Of a stretch of DNA of 64,000 bases, positions 38,954 to 48,779 are shown piece after piece. The notes beneath the pieces were generated by a model, which made no database searches, was not told the DNA's origin, and saw only the letters and a program-made list of their open reading frames with translations. Within the stretch, counting starts at the first letter, position 1, and each line of letters starts with the position of its first letter. Made by a program: the position numbers and the translations under genes. This DNA comes from Nocardioides sp. CER19 (GTDB lineage Bacteria > Actinomycetota > Actinomycetes > Propionibacteriales > Nocardioidaceae): positions 992,001 through 1,056,000 of the forward strand of contig NZ_JARVWS010000001.1 of the NCBI RefSeq assembly GCF_029846275.1. The letters run 5' to 3'.

Positions 38954-40315
38954 ATGACACTGAACCTGCCCGACGGCCCGACCCTGGCATTCGGGGCCGC
39001 CACCGCGTCCTACCAGATCGAAGGGGCGACGACCGAGGACGGCCGGGGCGTCTCCATCTGGGACACCTTCGCCGCCACGCCAGGCGCGATCCGCGACGGC
39101 AAGGACGGCTCGATCGCGTGCGACTCCTACCACCGCTACGCCGAGGACGCCGCGCTCGTGGCCGATCTCGGCGTCGGCTGGTACCGCTTCTCGGTGGCGT
39201 GGCCGCGCATCATCCCGACCGGCACCGGGGCCGTCGAGCCGCGCGGCCTGGCCTACTACGACCGCCTCGTCGACTCGCTCCTCGAGCGCGGCGTGACGCC
39301 GACCGGGACGTTCTACCACTGGGACCTGCCGCAGGCCCTCGAGGACGCGGGCGGCTGGCTCCACCGCGACACCGCCTACGCGTTCGCCGACTACGCGATG
39401 GTCGTGCACGAGCGGCTCGGCGACCGCGTGAAGGTGTGGGCGACGCACAACGAGCCCTGGTGCGCGGCCTACCTCGGCTACGCCGCCGGCGTGCACGCCC
39501 CTGGCCGGCGCGAGGGCGGTGACGCGCACCGCGCGGCCCACCACCTCATGCTCGGCCACGGCCTCGCCGCCCAGGCGCTGCACGCAGCGGGCAGCCGCGA
39601 CGTCGGCATCGTGCTCAACCTCGCGCCCATCTGGCCCGAGCCCGGTACGCCGGCCTCGGCGGCCGACGGCGTCGACGCGGTCCGCAACCGGGTCTGGCTC
39701 GACCCGCTCGTCGACGGCGCGTACGACGAGGGTCTGCTCCGCGTCGCACCCGAGCTGGCGAGCGCCGAGCTGGTGCGCGAGGGCGACCTCGACCTGGTCA
39801 AGGGCAGCGCCGACTGGCTCGGCGTCAACTACTACACGCCGGTGCGCCCCGGACCGGTCGTGGCGACCCCCGACGGCGAGGAGCGGCACCCCGAGACCGA
39901 CGCCTACCCCGGCGTCGAGCCGGTCACCTTCCACGTTCAGGAGCCGCGCACCCACATCGGCTGGGAGGTCGAGCCGGCCGGGCTCGAGGAGCTCCTCGTC
40001 GACACCTTCAAGCGCACCGGCCTGCCGCTGATGGTGACCGAGAACGGCGCGGCGTACGCCGACGACCACGTCGTCGACGGCGTCGTGCAGGACGAGGACC
40101 GCCGTGCCTACCTCGAGAGCCACATCGCGGCGACCGAGAGTGCTCGCGAGGCAGGGGCCGACATCCGCGGCTACATCGTGTGGACGCTGCTCGACAACTT
40201 CGAGTGGGCCGAGGGCTACACCAAGAACTTCGGGATCGTGCGCGTGGACCCGGTGACCCAGGACCGCACGCCCAAGGCGTCGTACCGCTGGCTGCAGGAG
40301 CGGCTCAAGGGATGA
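38954..40315 (+). CDS. GH1 beta-glucosidase
   Basis: This 453-residue cytoplasmic enzyme hydrolyses beta-glucosides such as cellobiose with retention of configuration. The GH1 N-terminal signature FGAATASYQIEGA, acid/base Glu in WATHNEPW (about residue 165) and nucleophile Glu in LMVTENGAAY (about 361) are intact. The substrate-binding FEWAEGYTKNFGIV is also present. It has no signal peptide, so it should act on sugars brought in by the neighbouring ABC importer. The ATG at 38954 is defined by the -10 element 7 bases upstream. A strong hairpin follows. Confidence 0.94.
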   Translation: MTLNLPDGPTLAFGAATASYQIEGATTEDGRGVSIWDTFAATPGAIRDGKDGSIACDSYHRYAEDAALVADLGVGWYRFSVAWPRIIPTGTGAVEPRGLAYYDRLVDSLLERGVTPTGTFYHWDLPQALEDAGGWLHRDTAYAFADYAMVVHERLGDRVKVWATHNEPWCAAYLGYAAGVHAPGRREGGDAHRAAHHLMLGHGLAAQALHAAGSRDVGIVLNLAPIWPEPGTPASAADGVDAVRNRVWLDPLVDGAYDEGLLRVAPELASAELVREGDLDLVKGSADWLGVNYYTPVRPGPVVATPDGEERHPETDAYPGVEPVTFHVQEPRTHIGWEVEPAGLEELLVDTFKRTGLPLMVTENGAAYADDHVVDGVVQDEDRRAYLESHIAATESAREAGADIRGYIVWTLLDNFEWAEGYTKNFGIVRVDPVTQDRTPKASYRWLQERLKG

Positions 40316-40346
40316 CGTCCCCCGGCTGACGCCGGTACCGACGACG

Positions 40347-40385
40347 CGGCCCCCGTCGCTCGCCACCAGCGAGCGACGGGGGCCG
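40347..40385. terminator. Bidirectional terminator between beta-glucosidase and importer genes
   Basis: CGGCCCCCGTCGCTCGC pairs perfectly over 17 bp with 40369-40385, loop CACCA. It separates the convergent beta-glucosidase and permease genes. Confidence 0.83.
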
Positions 40386-40419
40386 TCGTCGTCTCGAGCG
40401 GATCGGCCGGACGTGAGCC

Positions 40420-41364
40420 CTACCCCTTGACCGAGCCGGCCAGGAGGCCGCGGACGAAGAACCGCTGCAGGGCGATGAACACGATCAGCGGGATGACCAT
40501 GGAGACGAACGCCCCGGCGGTCAGCAGCGGCCAGTCCTGGCCGCGGGTGCCGGTCATGTCCACGAGCGCCTTGGTGAGCGGGGGAGTGGACTGGCTGAAG
40601 ATCATCGCGACCAGCAGGTCGTTCCACACCCACAGGAACTGCAGCACCGCGAACGCGGCGATCGCCGGCGTCATGAGCGGCAGCATGATCCGGGTGAAGA
40701 TCTGCGGGTGGCCCGCGCCGTCCACCCGGGCCGACTCGACCAGCTCGCCCGGGATCTCCCGCATGAAGTTGTGGAGCAGGAAGATCGCCAGCGGTAGGGC
40801 GAACATCGAGTGCGACAACCACACCGAGTAGAGACCACCGGCCGGTGGGTTCTCGCCACCGTGGATCGGGATCAGGTTGAACGGCGGGTGGTTGTAGAGC
40901 TTCAGCAGCGGGATCAGCGTGACCTGGATCGGCACGATCTGGAGCGCGAAGACGAGGACGAAGAAGAAGTCCTTGCCGGGGAAGCGCATCCACGCGAAGG
41001 CGTACGCCGCCATCGTGGCCAGGAAGATCGGGATGATCACGGCCGGCAGCGTGATGACGATGGTGTTGATCAGGTTGGGCGTCAGGTTCGTGCTGCCCGA
41101 CCCCGACAGCACCTGCCGGTAGTTGTCGAGCGTGAAGCTCGGGCTGGTGAAGACGTGCCACCATCCCGTCGTCTTCACGTCCGTCTCCGGACGGAACGAC
41201 GAGATCAGCAGGCCGGCGGTGGGCACGGTCCACAGCACCGCGATGATCACCGCGGCCAGCGAGGCCCACGGGGAGGTCAGCGCCTGCTTGGCCGCCTTGG
41301 GGGCGGAGACGCGTGGCTCGTCCAGTGCCGCGGAGACGGCACCCTCGGGAACGATCGTGGTCAT
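40420..41364 (-). CDS. Sugar ABC transporter permease (MalG/AglG/CebG type)
   Basis: The 314-residue inner membrane subunit has six membrane segments. The cytoplasmic EAA loop reads ELVESARVDGAGHPQIFTRI, which contacts the ATPase. It is the last gene of the importer operon and its ATG overlaps the stop of the preceding permease (ATGA). A hydrophilic N-terminal tail of about 30 residues precedes the first membrane segment. No ATPase gene is present; as in many actinobacteria a shared MsiK-type ATPase elsewhere probably powers it. Confidence 0.9.
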   Translation of the reverse strand: MTTIVPEGAVSAALDEPRVSAPKAAKQALTSPWASLAAVIIAVLWTVPTAGLLISSFRPETDVKTTGWWHVFTSPSFTLDNYRQVLSGSGSTNLTPNLINTIVITLPAVIIPIFLATMAAYAFAWMRFPGKDFFFVLVFALQIVPIQVTLIPLLKLYNHPPFNLIPIHGGENPPAGGLYSVWLSHSMFALPLAIFLLHNFMREIPGELVESARVDGAGHPQIFTRIMLPLMTPAIAAFAVLQFLWVWNDLLVAMIFSQSTPPLTKALVDMTGTRGQDWPLLTAGAFVSMVIPLIVFIALQRFFVRGLLAGSVKG

Positions 41365-42317
41365 CGGGCCTCGGCCTTCCTGAGCTGGCGGATGTTGTAG
41401 ACGACGACCGGGCTCACCAGCACGAAGATCAGTACGGCGATCACGGCCGCGGTGCCGTTCTGGCCCTGCGACTGACGGATGTAGAAGTCGTAGGCGAGCA
41501 CGTTCGTGTGCCAGGCGCCGCCCGCACCGATGCTCTGCACGATGTCGAACGCCTTGAGCGTCGTGATCGTGATCGCGGTCAGGACGACGATGATCGTCGG
41601 GCGGATGCTCGGGATCGTGATGAAGCGGAACATCCGCATGCCGCCGACGCCGTCGAGGCGGGCCGCCTCCACGATGTCGGTCGGGATCGCCTTGATCGCC
41701 GCGGACAGCACGGTCATCGCGAAGCCGGTCTGGACCCAGACCAGGATCGCGATGAGGAAGAGGCTGTTCCACGGCGAGTGGTTGAGGTCCTGGTACCACG
41801 TGTGGTTGCTGCCGAAGCCGAGTGCACCGGCGACCGCGTTGAGGAGGCCGATCTGGGGTGCGTAGACGAACTTCCAGATGATCGACGCGCCGACGAGGGA
41901 GATCGCCATGGGCAGGAAGATGAGGGCCTTGGCGAGCCGCTCAAAGTTGGCGCGGTCGATGAGGACCGCGTAGACGAGCCCGATGAACGTCGCCGCGATC
42001 GGGGTGACCACGACCCAGAGGGCGGTGGTGATGAGCACCTTGATCTCGGCGTCGCTGCCGAAGATCGCGTGGTAGTTGTCGAGCCCGACCCACTGGTGGC
42101 CGAGGTTGTCGCGGAACGACGAGTAGATGGTGTTGATCGCCGGATAGAGAAGACCGACGACGATGAGGAGCAGCGCGGGCAGCAGGAAGGCCGCGGATTG
42201 GACGAGCTCACCACTCCTCGAACGGAGTCTCTGGGTGAGCAGCAGGATGATCGAGACGACCGCGAAGAACAGCGCGATCGCGATCACCATCTGCACGAGC
42301 TTTTCGCCGGTGGACAT
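41361..42317 (-). CDS. Sugar ABC transporter permease (MalF/AglF/CebF type)
   Basis: A 318-residue membrane subunit with an extra N-terminal segment (LVQMVIAIALFFAVVSIILL) before the usual six. The EAA loop reads DIVEAARLDGVGGMRMFRFI. It pairs with the downstream permease and the upstream binding lipoprotein. Sequence style is close to AglF-type alpha-glucoside permeases as well as CebF, so the type of linkage transported is open. ATG 42317 was chosen since the preceding residues resemble no permease. The gap to the binding-protein gene is 128 bases. Confidence 0.9.
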   Translation of the reverse strand: MSTGEKLVQMVIAIALFFAVVSIILLLTQRLRSRSGELVQSAAFLLPALLLIVVGLLYPAINTIYSSFRDNLGHQWVGLDNYHAIFGSDAEIKVLITTALWVVVTPIAATFIGLVYAVLIDRANFERLAKALIFLPMAISLVGASIIWKFVYAPQIGLLNAVAGALGFGSNHTWYQDLNHSPWNSLFLIAILVWVQTGFAMTVLSAAIKAIPTDIVEAARLDGVGGMRMFRFITIPSIRPTIIVVLTAITITTLKAFDIVQSIGAGGAWHTNVLAYDFYIRQSQGQNGTAAVIAVLIFVLVSPVVVYNIRQLRKAEAR

Positions 42318-42445
42318 GGCCCTCCAGGTGCAACTGGCGACGGACGGTGGGACGGGGCGCGCGGCCGGGCCGTGCTGGCTGTGCAGCACGGCCCGACCTC
42401 TAGCGCGGGCGTCGCCGGCTCAGGTCCGGGCGACGCGGGTCGGCG

Positions 42446-43837
42446 TCAGGACGCCGGCCAGGAAGCCTCGATGTTGTCGAGGGTGTCCTTCGTGCTCTGG
42501 CCGGAGATCCAGTTGACCATCTCCTTCCAGAAGGTGCCCGAACCCACGGCGCCGGGCATGGCGTCGGAGGCGTCGAACCGGAAGACCGTGTTCGGGTCGG
42601 CCAGCGTCTTCGCGGAGAGCTGGTCGATCGGGCTGACCAGGTTGTTGACGTCCAGGCCCTTGTTGGCCGACAGCCAGCCGCCGCCCGGGGTGGCCTTGGC
42701 CTTCTCGTTGGCCCACACGTCGGTCGACAGGTAGGTCTGGAACGCCTGCGTCGCCGGCTTCTTGTTGAAGGAGGCGACGAACTCGCCGCCACCCTCGACC
42801 GGGGTGCCCTTCGACGGGTCGACGGTCGGCTCGTAGAACGCGAAGACCTGACCGTCGGGCGCGACGGTGGTGCCCTTCGGCCAGTTGGCGGCGTAGAAGC
42901 CGGCCATCTGCATCATCGCGCACTTGCCCTTGAGGATCGGCAGGCCCGCGTCGCCGAAGGCGGTGCCGTTGATCGACTTGACGTCGCCGAGACCGCCGTT
43001 GACGTACTTCGGGTTCTTCAGGATCTTGCCGACGGTGTCGAGCGCCGTGGCGACCTGCGGGTCGTTGAACGGGATGTCGTGGCTGATCCACTTGTCGTAG
43101 ACGTCAGGACCGGCGGTGCGGAGCATGACCTCCTCGACCCAGTCCGTGCCCGGCCAGCCGGTGGCGTCGCCCGACTCGAAGCCGGCGCACCACGGGGTGA
43201 TGCCGGACTTCTGGATCGTGTCCGTCAGCTTCATCATGTCGTCCCAGGTGGTCGGGACGGTCCAGTTGTGCTGCTTGAACATCGACGGCGAGTACCAGAC
43301 GAACGACTTCATGTTCGCGCCGAGCGGGGCGGCGTAGAACTTGCCGTCGACGGTGCCGTAGGTCTTCCAGTCCTTGCTCCACCACTTGTCGACGTTGGTC
43401 TCGACGTCCTTCGGCGGCGTGGCGACCGTGCCGGTGTCGACGAGCTGCTTGAGCAGACCCGGCTGCGGCACGTACGCGATGTCGGGCAGGTCGTTGCCCT
43501 GCGCGCGGACGAGGACGTTCTTCTCGAAGTCCTTGTTGGCGTTGTACTTGACCTTCGCGCCCGTGCACTTCTCGAACAGCGCGTACGACGCGACCTGCGT
43601 GTCGCCCTCCGGAGGCGTGATCGAGGTGTAGACCTCGAGCGTCTTGCCGGTCAGGTCGCCGTACTGAGACAGCTGGTCGAGACCCGAGCACTCCGAGATC
43701 TTGGCGCCCGGCCAGGTGCCACTGGCCTTGTCGCTCCCGCCGCCATCGCTGCTCGCGCAGCCGGCCAGGATCACTCCGGCGCTGACGGCGGCCGCGGTAA
43801 CGGCGGTCAGTCGGCGCGACTTGCGTGAACGAATCAC
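42446..43837 (-). CDS. Sugar-binding lipoprotein of the ABC importer
   Basis: A 463-residue extracytoplasmic solute-binding protein. The signal peptide ends in the lipobox ILAGC (Cys at about 26), so it is anchored by lipid to the outer face of the membrane. The mature part has the extracellular sugar-binding fold: LEVYTSITPPEGDTQVASY, DLPDIAYVPQPGLLKQL, KFYAAPLGANMKSFVWYS. The GTG at 43837 was chosen because GAGAGGAAG precedes it and the signal peptide begins there. It is the first gene of the importer operon and two LacI-type operators lie upstream. Family resemblance includes alpha-glucoside binders (AglE), so beta-glucoside use is inferred from the neighbouring GH1. Confidence 0.9.
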   Translation of the reverse strand: MIRSRKSRRLTAVTAAAVSAGVILAGCASSDGGGSDKASGTWPGAKISECSGLDQLSQYGDLTGKTLEVYTSITPPEGDTQVASYALFEKCTGAKVKYNANKDFEKNVLVRAQGNDLPDIAYVPQPGLLKQLVDTGTVATPPKDVETNVDKWWSKDWKTYGTVDGKFYAAPLGANMKSFVWYSPSMFKQHNWTVPTTWDDMMKLTDTIQKSGITPWCAGFESGDATGWPGTDWVEEVMLRTAGPDVYDKWISHDIPFNDPQVATALDTVGKILKNPKYVNGGLGDVKSINGTAFGDAGLPILKGKCAMMQMAGFYAANWPKGTTVAPDGQVFAFYEPTVDPSKGTPVEGGGEFVASFNKKPATQAFQTYLSTDVWANEKAKATPGGGWLSANKGLDVNNLVSPIDQLSAKTLADPNTVFRFDASDAMPGAVGSGTFWKEMVNWISGQSTKDTLDNIEASWPAS

Positions 43838-43907
43838 GTCTTCTTCCTCTCCTCTTGAGAGCACGACGTCGGGCGAGTCCGACGCCGTTGTCCTCCTCCT
43901 CGGGTGA

Positions 43908-43921
43908 TGCAAGCGCTTTCG
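43908..43921. promoter_or_regulatory. Second LacI-family operator upstream of the binding lipoprotein
   Basis: TGCAAGCGCTTTCG has the AAGCGCTT core of a different LacI-family operator class from the CebR box 54 bases further upstream. On the minus strand it overlaps the -10 of a possible promoter (TTGACC, 17 bases, TTGCAT). This suggests control by a second, unlinked regulator. Confidence 0.55.
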
Positions 43922-43974
43922 TCCCTCACGGTCAAGCGGAGGCGATAACGGTTGCGTAACGCGCGTCACAATAG

Positions 43975-43990
43975 GTGGGAACGCTCCCAC
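43975..43990. promoter_or_regulatory. CebR-type operator upstream of the importer operon
   Basis: GTGGGAACGCTCCCAC matches TGGGAGCGCTCCCA with one change and extends the symmetry by one base each side. It lies next to a possible minus-strand promoter (TTGTGA, 17-base spacer, TTATCG). It links the importer to the repressor at 37887-38894. Confidence 0.78.
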
Positions 43991-44406
43991 TGTCTATCCG
44001 GCGTCCCAGAAGAGAGACCGATCCGTGACCGTCCCGTCTCGATTTGGCCTAGCCCCGCACATCTGACAAGATTCTCTGGTTGCTCCGGCGGGTCGCCGGG
44101 GTGCGGCACATCTTGATTACTGAATCGCGTCTCCCGGACCTCGGTCCGGTCGTGTTCGGTGATCGGCGTGCGCCCGCATCGAACCCGGAGACCCGATCAG
44201 CTGGCAAACCGCCAGGTGCCACCGAAACAACTGAGCAGGCAAGGCCCCGCCGAAGGTGGGTCGTGCGCGAAGCGAAACATCGCGACACGCCCGACCGCGG
44301 GGGTCGGAGCCGGCCCAGGGTGGTGGAGCAAGGGCGGGACCGACTCAAACCCGAGGACGTCCCGGAACGCACGCGGCAACGCTGACCAGAAGGACGAGAG
44401 AGACAG
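43991..44406 (+). other. S10-operon leader region, no gene
   Basis: About 415 bases separate the importer operator from rpsJ. No protein-like frame was found. Several short hairpins are visible: CCGGACC-TC-GGTCCGG (44134-44149), CTGGC-AAACC-GCCAG near 44210 and CCGACC-GCGGG-GGTCGG near 44291. The S10 promoter must lie here, but no convincing -35/-10 pair was identified. A long structured leader for ribosomal-protein autoregulation is possible. Confidence 0.5.
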
Positions 44407-44715
44407 ATGGCGGGACAGAAGATCCGCATCAGGCTCAAGGCCTATGACCACGAGGTGATCGACACCTCGGCGCGCAAGATCGTGGACACGGTCACCCGCA
44501 CGGGTGCCAAGGTCGCCGGCCCGGTGCCGCTGCCGACCGAGAAGAACGTGTACTGCGTCATCCGCTCGCCCCACAAGTACAAGGACTCCCGCGAGCACTT
44601 CGAGATGCGCACCCACAAGCGCCTCATCGACATCATCGACCCCACCCCGAAGACCGTCGACTCGCTGATGCGCCTGGACCTGCCGGCCGGTGTCGACATC
44701 GAGATCAAGCTCTGA
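44407..44715 (+). CDS. rpsJ: 30S ribosomal protein S10
   Basis: A 102-residue protein of the 30S head that also takes part in antitermination complexes with NusB. It starts [19 protein letters not shown] and contains [20 protein letters not shown], as in all S10 proteins. It is preceded by a GACGAGAGAG ribosome-binding region and opens the S10 operon, whose eleven genes run without large gaps to rpsQ. Confidence 0.98.
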   Translation: MAGQKIRIRLKAYDHEVIDTSARKIVDTVTRTGAKVAGPVPLPTEKNVYCVIRSPHKYKDSREHFEMRTHKRLIDIIDPTPKTVDSLMRLDLPAGVDIEIKL

Positions 44716-44725
44716 GGTTGTTGAG

Positions 44726-45382
44726 ATGACTTTCGAACGCAACGTGAAGGGCCTGCTGGGCACGAAGCTCGGCATGACCCAGGTCTGGGACGAGAACAAC
44801 CGCGTCATCCCGGTGACCGTCGTCGCTGCTGCGACCAACGTCGTCACCCAGGTCCGCCAGCCCGAGACCGACGGCTACAACGCCATCCAGGTCGGGTTCG
44901 GCGAGATCGCCGGCCGCAAGGTCACCAAGCCGGTCGCCGGCCAGTTCGCCAAGGCGGGCACCACGCCCCGCAAGCACCTGGCCGAGATCCGCACCGCCGA
45001 CGCGGCGACCTACACCGTGGGCCAGGAGCTCGCCGTCGACACCTTCGCCGCGGGCGAGGTCCTCGACGTGACGGGCACCAGCAAGGGCAAGGGCTTCGCC
45101 GGCACGATGAAGCGTCACGGCTTCGCCGGTGTGTCCGCCTCGCACGGTGCTCACCGCAACCACCGCAAGCCGGGCTCGATCGGCGCCTGCGCCACCCCCG
45201 GTCGCGTGTTCAAGGGTGTCCGCATGGCCGGCCACATGGGTACCGACACCGTCACCACCCAGAACCTGACCGTGCACGCAGTCGACGCGGAGAAGGGCCT
45301 CATCCTCCTCAAGGGCGCCGTCCCCGGCCCCAAGGGTGGTCTGCTCGTCCTTCGCTCCGCCGCGAAGAAGACGGAGAAGTGA
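44726..45382 (+). CDS. rplC: 50S ribosomal protein L3
   Basis: A 218-residue early-assembly protein near the peptidyl-transferase centre. The start [20 protein letters not shown] and the central loop [14 protein letters not shown] are characteristic. ATG 44726 was chosen over upstream in-frame codons because TTGAG lies just before it and L3 homologues start here. Confidence 0.97.
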   Translation: MTFERNVKGLLGTKLGMTQVWDENNRVIPVTVVAAATNVVTQVRQPETDGYNAIQVGFGEIAGRKVTKPVAGQFAKAGTTPRKHLAEIRTADAATYTVGQELAVDTFAAGEVLDVTGTSKGKGFAGTMKRHGFAGVSASHGAHRNHRKPGSIGACATPGRVFKGVRMAGHMGTDTVTTQNLTVHAVDAEKGLILLKGAVPGPKGGLLVLRSAAKKTEK

Positions 45383-45384
45383 CC

Positions 45385-46005
45385 ATGGCTCTCAAGACTG
45401 TCAAGGTCGACCTGCCCGCTGAGATCTTCGACGTTGTCGTCAACGTCCCGCTGATCCACCAGGTCGTCGTGGCCCAGCAGGCCGCTGCTCGTCAGGGCAC
45501 GCACGCCACCAAGACCCGCGGCGAGGTCCGCGGCGGTGGCCGCAAGCCCTACAAGCAGAAGGGCACCGGCCGCGCCCGCCAGGGCTCGACCCGCGCGCCG
45601 CAGTTCGCCGGCGGTGGCGTCGTCCACGGCCCGCAGCCGCGTGACTACAGCCAGCGGACCCCCAAGAAGATGAAGGCCGCCGCCCTCCGCGGTGCCCTCT
45701 CCGACCGGGCCCAGAACGACCGCGTCCACGTCGTCGAGGGCTTCGGCCTGGGCGAGAAGCCGTCGACCAAGGACGCGCTGGCCGGTCTGCGCACGCTGAC
45801 CGACCGCACGAAGTACCTCCTGGTCCTCGAGCGCACCGACGTCGTCACCTGGCTGTCGCTGCGCAACGCCCCTGAGGTGCACATCGTGGCCGTCGACCAG
45901 CTCAACACCTACGACGTGCTGGCCAGCGACGACGTGGTCTTCACCAAGGGCGCGTACGACGCCTTCGTCGGCGCCAAGACGAACGCCGAGGAGGCTGCCA
46001 AGTGA
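45385..46005 (+). CDS. rplD: 50S ribosomal protein L4
   Basis: The 206-residue L4 binds 23S rRNA and lines the exit tunnel through its long loop ([20 protein letters not shown]). ATG 45385 is three bases after the rplC stop; a GTG at 45379 overlapping that stop is possible. In E. coli L4 represses this operon; whether that holds here is unknown. Confidence 0.97.
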   Translation: MALKTVKVDLPAEIFDVVVNVPLIHQVVVAQQAAARQGTHATKTRGEVRGGGRKPYKQKGTGRARQGSTRAPQFAGGGVVHGPQPRDYSQRTPKKMKAAALRGALSDRAQNDRVHVVEGFGLGEKPSTKDALAGLRTLTDRTKYLLVLERTDVVTWLSLRNAPEVHIVAVDQLNTYDVLASDDVVFTKGAYDAFVGAKTNAEEAAK

Positions 46006-46307
46006 GCACCCTGCACAAGGACCACCGCGACATCCTGCTCGCGCCGGTCGTGTCCGAGAAGAGCTACGGCCTCCTCGACCAGAACAAGTACACGTTCCTG
46101 GTGCACCCCGACGCGAACAAGACCGAGATCAAGATCGCCGTTGAGAAGGTCTTCAACGTCAAGGTCACCTCGGTCAACACGATCAACCGGACTGGCAAGA
46201 CGCGCCGTACCCGCAACGGGCTCGGCAAGCGCAAGGACACCAAGCGCGCCATCGTCAGCCTGGCCGACGGTCACCGCATCGACATCTTCGGAGGTCCGGT
46301 CTCCTGA
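46002..46307 (+). CDS. rplW: 50S ribosomal protein L23
   Basis: A 101-residue protein at the tunnel exit, where it forms a docking site for trigger factor and SRP. It begins with GTG overlapping the rplD stop by four bases. [20 protein letters not shown] and the basic loop [15 protein letters not shown] are typical. Confidence 0.97.
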   Translation: MSTLHKDHRDILLAPVVSEKSYGLLDQNKYTFLVHPDANKTEIKIAVEKVFNVKVTSVNTINRTGKTRRTRNGLGKRKDTKRAIVSLADGHRIDIFGGPVS

Positions 46308-46334
46308 CCGGGCTGATTAAGGACTGAAGAAGAC

Positions 46335-47171
46335 ATGGCTATCCGCAAGTACAAGCCGACCACCCCGGGCCGTCGTGGCTCGTCCGTGGCTGACTTCGTC
46401 GAGATCACCCGGACCACGCCGGAGAAGTCGCTCACGCGTCCGCTGCCCAAGAAGGGCGGCCGCAACAACCAGGGCCGGATCACCACCCGGCACAAGGGTG
46501 GCGGCCACAAGCGCGCGTACCGCATCATCGACTTCAAGCGCTACGACAAGGACGGCGTGCCGGCCAAGGTCGCTCACATCGAGTACGACCCCAACCGCAC
46601 CGCCCGGATCGCGCTGCTGCACTACGCCGACGGCGAGAAGCGCTACATCCTCGCGCCGAAGGACCTGTCGCAGGGCACCGTGGTCGAGTCCGGCCCGACC
46701 GCCGACATCAAGGTGGGCAACAACCTGCCGCTGCGCAACATCCCCGTCGGTACGACGATCCACGCCGTGGAGCTGCGTCCCGGTGGCGGTGCGAAGATCG
46801 CCCGCTCCGCCGGCATCAGCGCCCAGCTGGTCGCTCGTGAGGGCAGCCGCGCCACGCTGCGCATGCCGTCTGGCGAGATGCGCTTCGTCGACGTGCGCTG
46901 CCGCGCCACGGTCGGCGAGGTCGGCAACGCCGAGCAGTCGAACATCAACTGGGGCAAGGCCGGCCGCATGCGCTGGAAGGGCGTCCGCCCGACCGTCCGT
47001 GGTGTCGTCATGAACCCGGTCGACCACCCGCACGGTGGTGGTGAGGGCAAGACCTCCGGTGGTCGCCACCCCGTCTCGCCGTGGGGCAAGCCCGAGGGTC
47101 GGACGCGCAAGCGCAAGGCCTCGGACTCGCAGATCATCCGTCGCCGCAAGTCCGGCAAGAACAAGCGCTGA
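46335..47171 (+). CDS. rplB: 50S ribosomal protein L2
   Basis: The 278-residue L2 is essential for subunit joining and peptidyl transfer. The opening [20 protein letters not shown] and the conserved [20 protein letters not shown] near the active-site His are intact. A GACTGAAGAAG region serves as ribosome-binding site. Confidence 0.98.
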   Translation: MAIRKYKPTTPGRRGSSVADFVEITRTTPEKSLTRPLPKKGGRNNQGRITTRHKGGGHKRAYRIIDFKRYDKDGVPAKVAHIEYDPNRTARIALLHYADGEKRYILAPKDLSQGTVVESGPTADIKVGNNLPLRNIPVGTTIHAVELRPGGGAKIARSAGISAQLVAREGSRATLRMPSGEMRFVDVRCRATVGEVGNAEQSNINWGKAGRMRWKGVRPTVRGVVMNPVDHPHGGGEGKTSGGRHPVSPWGKPEGRTRKRKASDSQIIRRRKSGKNKR

Positions 47172-47188
47172 CCAGGAGATAGAGACAG

Positions 47189-47470
47189 ATGCCTCGCAGC
47201 CTGAAGAAGGGCCCCTTCGTCGACGACCACCTGCAGAAGAAGGTGGACGCCGAGAACGAGAAGGGCTCGCACAACGTCATCAAGACCTGGTCGCGCCGTT
47301 CGATGATCGTGCCGTCGATGATCGGTCACACGATCGCCGTCCACGACGGTCGCAAGCACGTCCCGGTCTTCGTGTCCGACTCCATGGTCGGCCACAAGCT
47401 GGGCGAGTTCGCCCCGACCCGCACGTACAAGGGTCACGTGAAGGAAGACCGGAAGGGTCGCCGCCGCTGA
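47189..47470 (+). CDS. rpsS: 30S ribosomal protein S19
   Basis: A 93-residue 30S head protein in contact with S13. It starts [19 protein letters not shown] and contains [20 protein letters not shown], both standard. The end [20 protein letters not shown] is basic. Confidence 0.98.
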   Translation: MPRSLKKGPFVDDHLQKKVDAENEKGSHNVIKTWSRRSMIVPSMIGHTIAVHDGRKHVPVFVSDSMVGHKLGEFAPTRTYKGHVKEDRKGRRR

Positions 47471-47514
47471 GGCGGGGGCTCCTCCGAACCTAGGAACTGG
47501 AGATAACGAGCATC

Positions 47515-47946
47515 ATGAGCGTTACTGAGCGTCGGCGCGTGAGCGCCCGCCGCGAGTCGCTGCTCGGCGACCAGCCGGGTGCCTTCGCGAGTGCCCGCTA
47601 CGTGCGGATCACGCCGCTGAAGGCGCGCCGGGTCGTCGACCTGGTCCGCGGCCTGCCCGTCGACGAGGCCCTGTCCCTGCTGGCGTTCGCGCCGCAGGCG
47701 GCCTCCGAGACCGTCTACAAGGTGCTGGAGAGCGCCGTCGCCAACGCGGAGACCACCGAGGGTCTCGACCGCGGCGACCTGGTCGTCTCCGTCGCCCAGG
47801 TGGACGAGGGTCCGACCATGAAGCGCTGGCGTCCGCGTGCCCAGGGCCGCGCGACCCGCATCAACAAGCGCACGAGCCACATCACGCTGGTCGTCCAGCC
47901 TGCCGGGCTGGTCAAGGGCGCTGCCAAGAAGGGTGGCAAGAAGTAA
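47515..47946 (+). CDS. rplV: 50S ribosomal protein L22
   Basis: A 143-residue protein whose extended loop lines the exit tunnel and is a known site of macrolide resistance; the loop [12 protein letters not shown]-like segment reads [20 protein letters not shown] and shows no insertion. The N-terminal part has about 20 extra residues compared with E. coli, as in other actinobacteria. It overlaps rpsC by one base. Confidence 0.97.
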   Translation: MSVTERRRVSARRESLLGDQPGAFASARYVRITPLKARRVVDLVRGLPVDEALSLLAFAPQAASETVYKVLESAVANAETTEGLDRGDLVVSVAQVDEGPTMKRWRPRAQGRATRINKRTSHITLVVQPAGLVKGAAKKGGKK

Positions 47947-48776
47947 TGGGTCAGAAGATCAACCCGAACGGCTTCCGCCTCGGCATCTCGACCGACCACA
48001 AGTCGCGTTGGTACGCCGACAAGCTGTACAAGTCGTACGTCGGCGAGGACGTCGCCATCCGCAAGCTGCTCAGCAAGGGCATGGAGCGGGCCGGCATCGC
48101 CAAGGTCGAGATCGAGCGCACGCGTGACCGCGTCCGTGTGGACATCCACACCGCGCGTCCCGGCATCGTCATCGGCCGCCGCGGCGCCGAGGCCGACCGC
48201 ATCCGGACCGAGCTCGAGAAGCTCACCGGCAAGCAGGTCCAGCTGAACATCCTCGAGGTCAAGAACCCCGAGGTCGACGCCCAGCTCGTCGCTCAGGGTG
48301 TCGCCGAGCAGCTCAGCGGTCGCGTGCAGTTCCGTCGCGCGATGCGCAAGGCCATGCAGACCACGATGCGCTCGGGTGCCAAGGGCATCCGGATCCAGTG
48401 CTCCGGCCGCCTCAACGGCGCCGAGATGTCGCGCACCGAGTTCTACCGCGAGGGCCGCGTCCCGCTGCACACGCTGCGTGCCGACATCGACTACGGCTTC
48501 TACGAGGCCCGTACGACCTTCGGCCGGATCGGCGTGAAGGTCTGGATCTACAAGGGCGAGGTCGCCGGCACCCGTGCCGAGCGCCAGGCCCAGCAGGCCG
48601 CCCGCGCCGGTGTTCCCGGTCGCGGTGGTCGTCCGACCCGTGGTGGCGAGCGTCCGAGCCGTGGCTCGCGCGGCGAGCGCGGCAACCGTGGCGCCGAGGC
48701 GCCCGCGGCGACCGAGGCCCCGGCCGGTGGCGACACCGCGGTGGCCGCCACCCCCGCTGAGAGCCAGGAGGGCTGA
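47946..48776 (+). CDS. rpsC: 30S ribosomal protein S3
   Basis: A 276-residue protein at the mRNA entry channel with a KH domain ([20 protein letters not shown]). It is longer than E. coli S3 (233) because of a C-terminal tail of about 60 residues rich in Arg, Gly and then Ala, Pro and Glu. This tail occurs in related actinobacteria and is probably disordered. ATG overlaps the rplV stop. Confidence 0.98.
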   Translation: MGQKINPNGFRLGISTDHKSRWYADKLYKSYVGEDVAIRKLLSKGMERAGIAKVEIERTRDRVRVDIHTARPGIVIGRRGAEADRIRTELEKLTGKQVQLNILEVKNPEVDAQLVAQGVAEQLSGRVQFRRAMRKAMQTTMRSGAKGIRIQCSGRLNGAEMSRTEFYREGRVPLHTLRADIDYGFYEARTTFGRIGVKVWIYKGEVAGTRAERQAQQAARAGVPGRGGRPTRGGERPSRGSRGERGNRGAEAPAATEAPAGGDTAVAATPAESQEG

Positions 48777-48779
48777 CCC

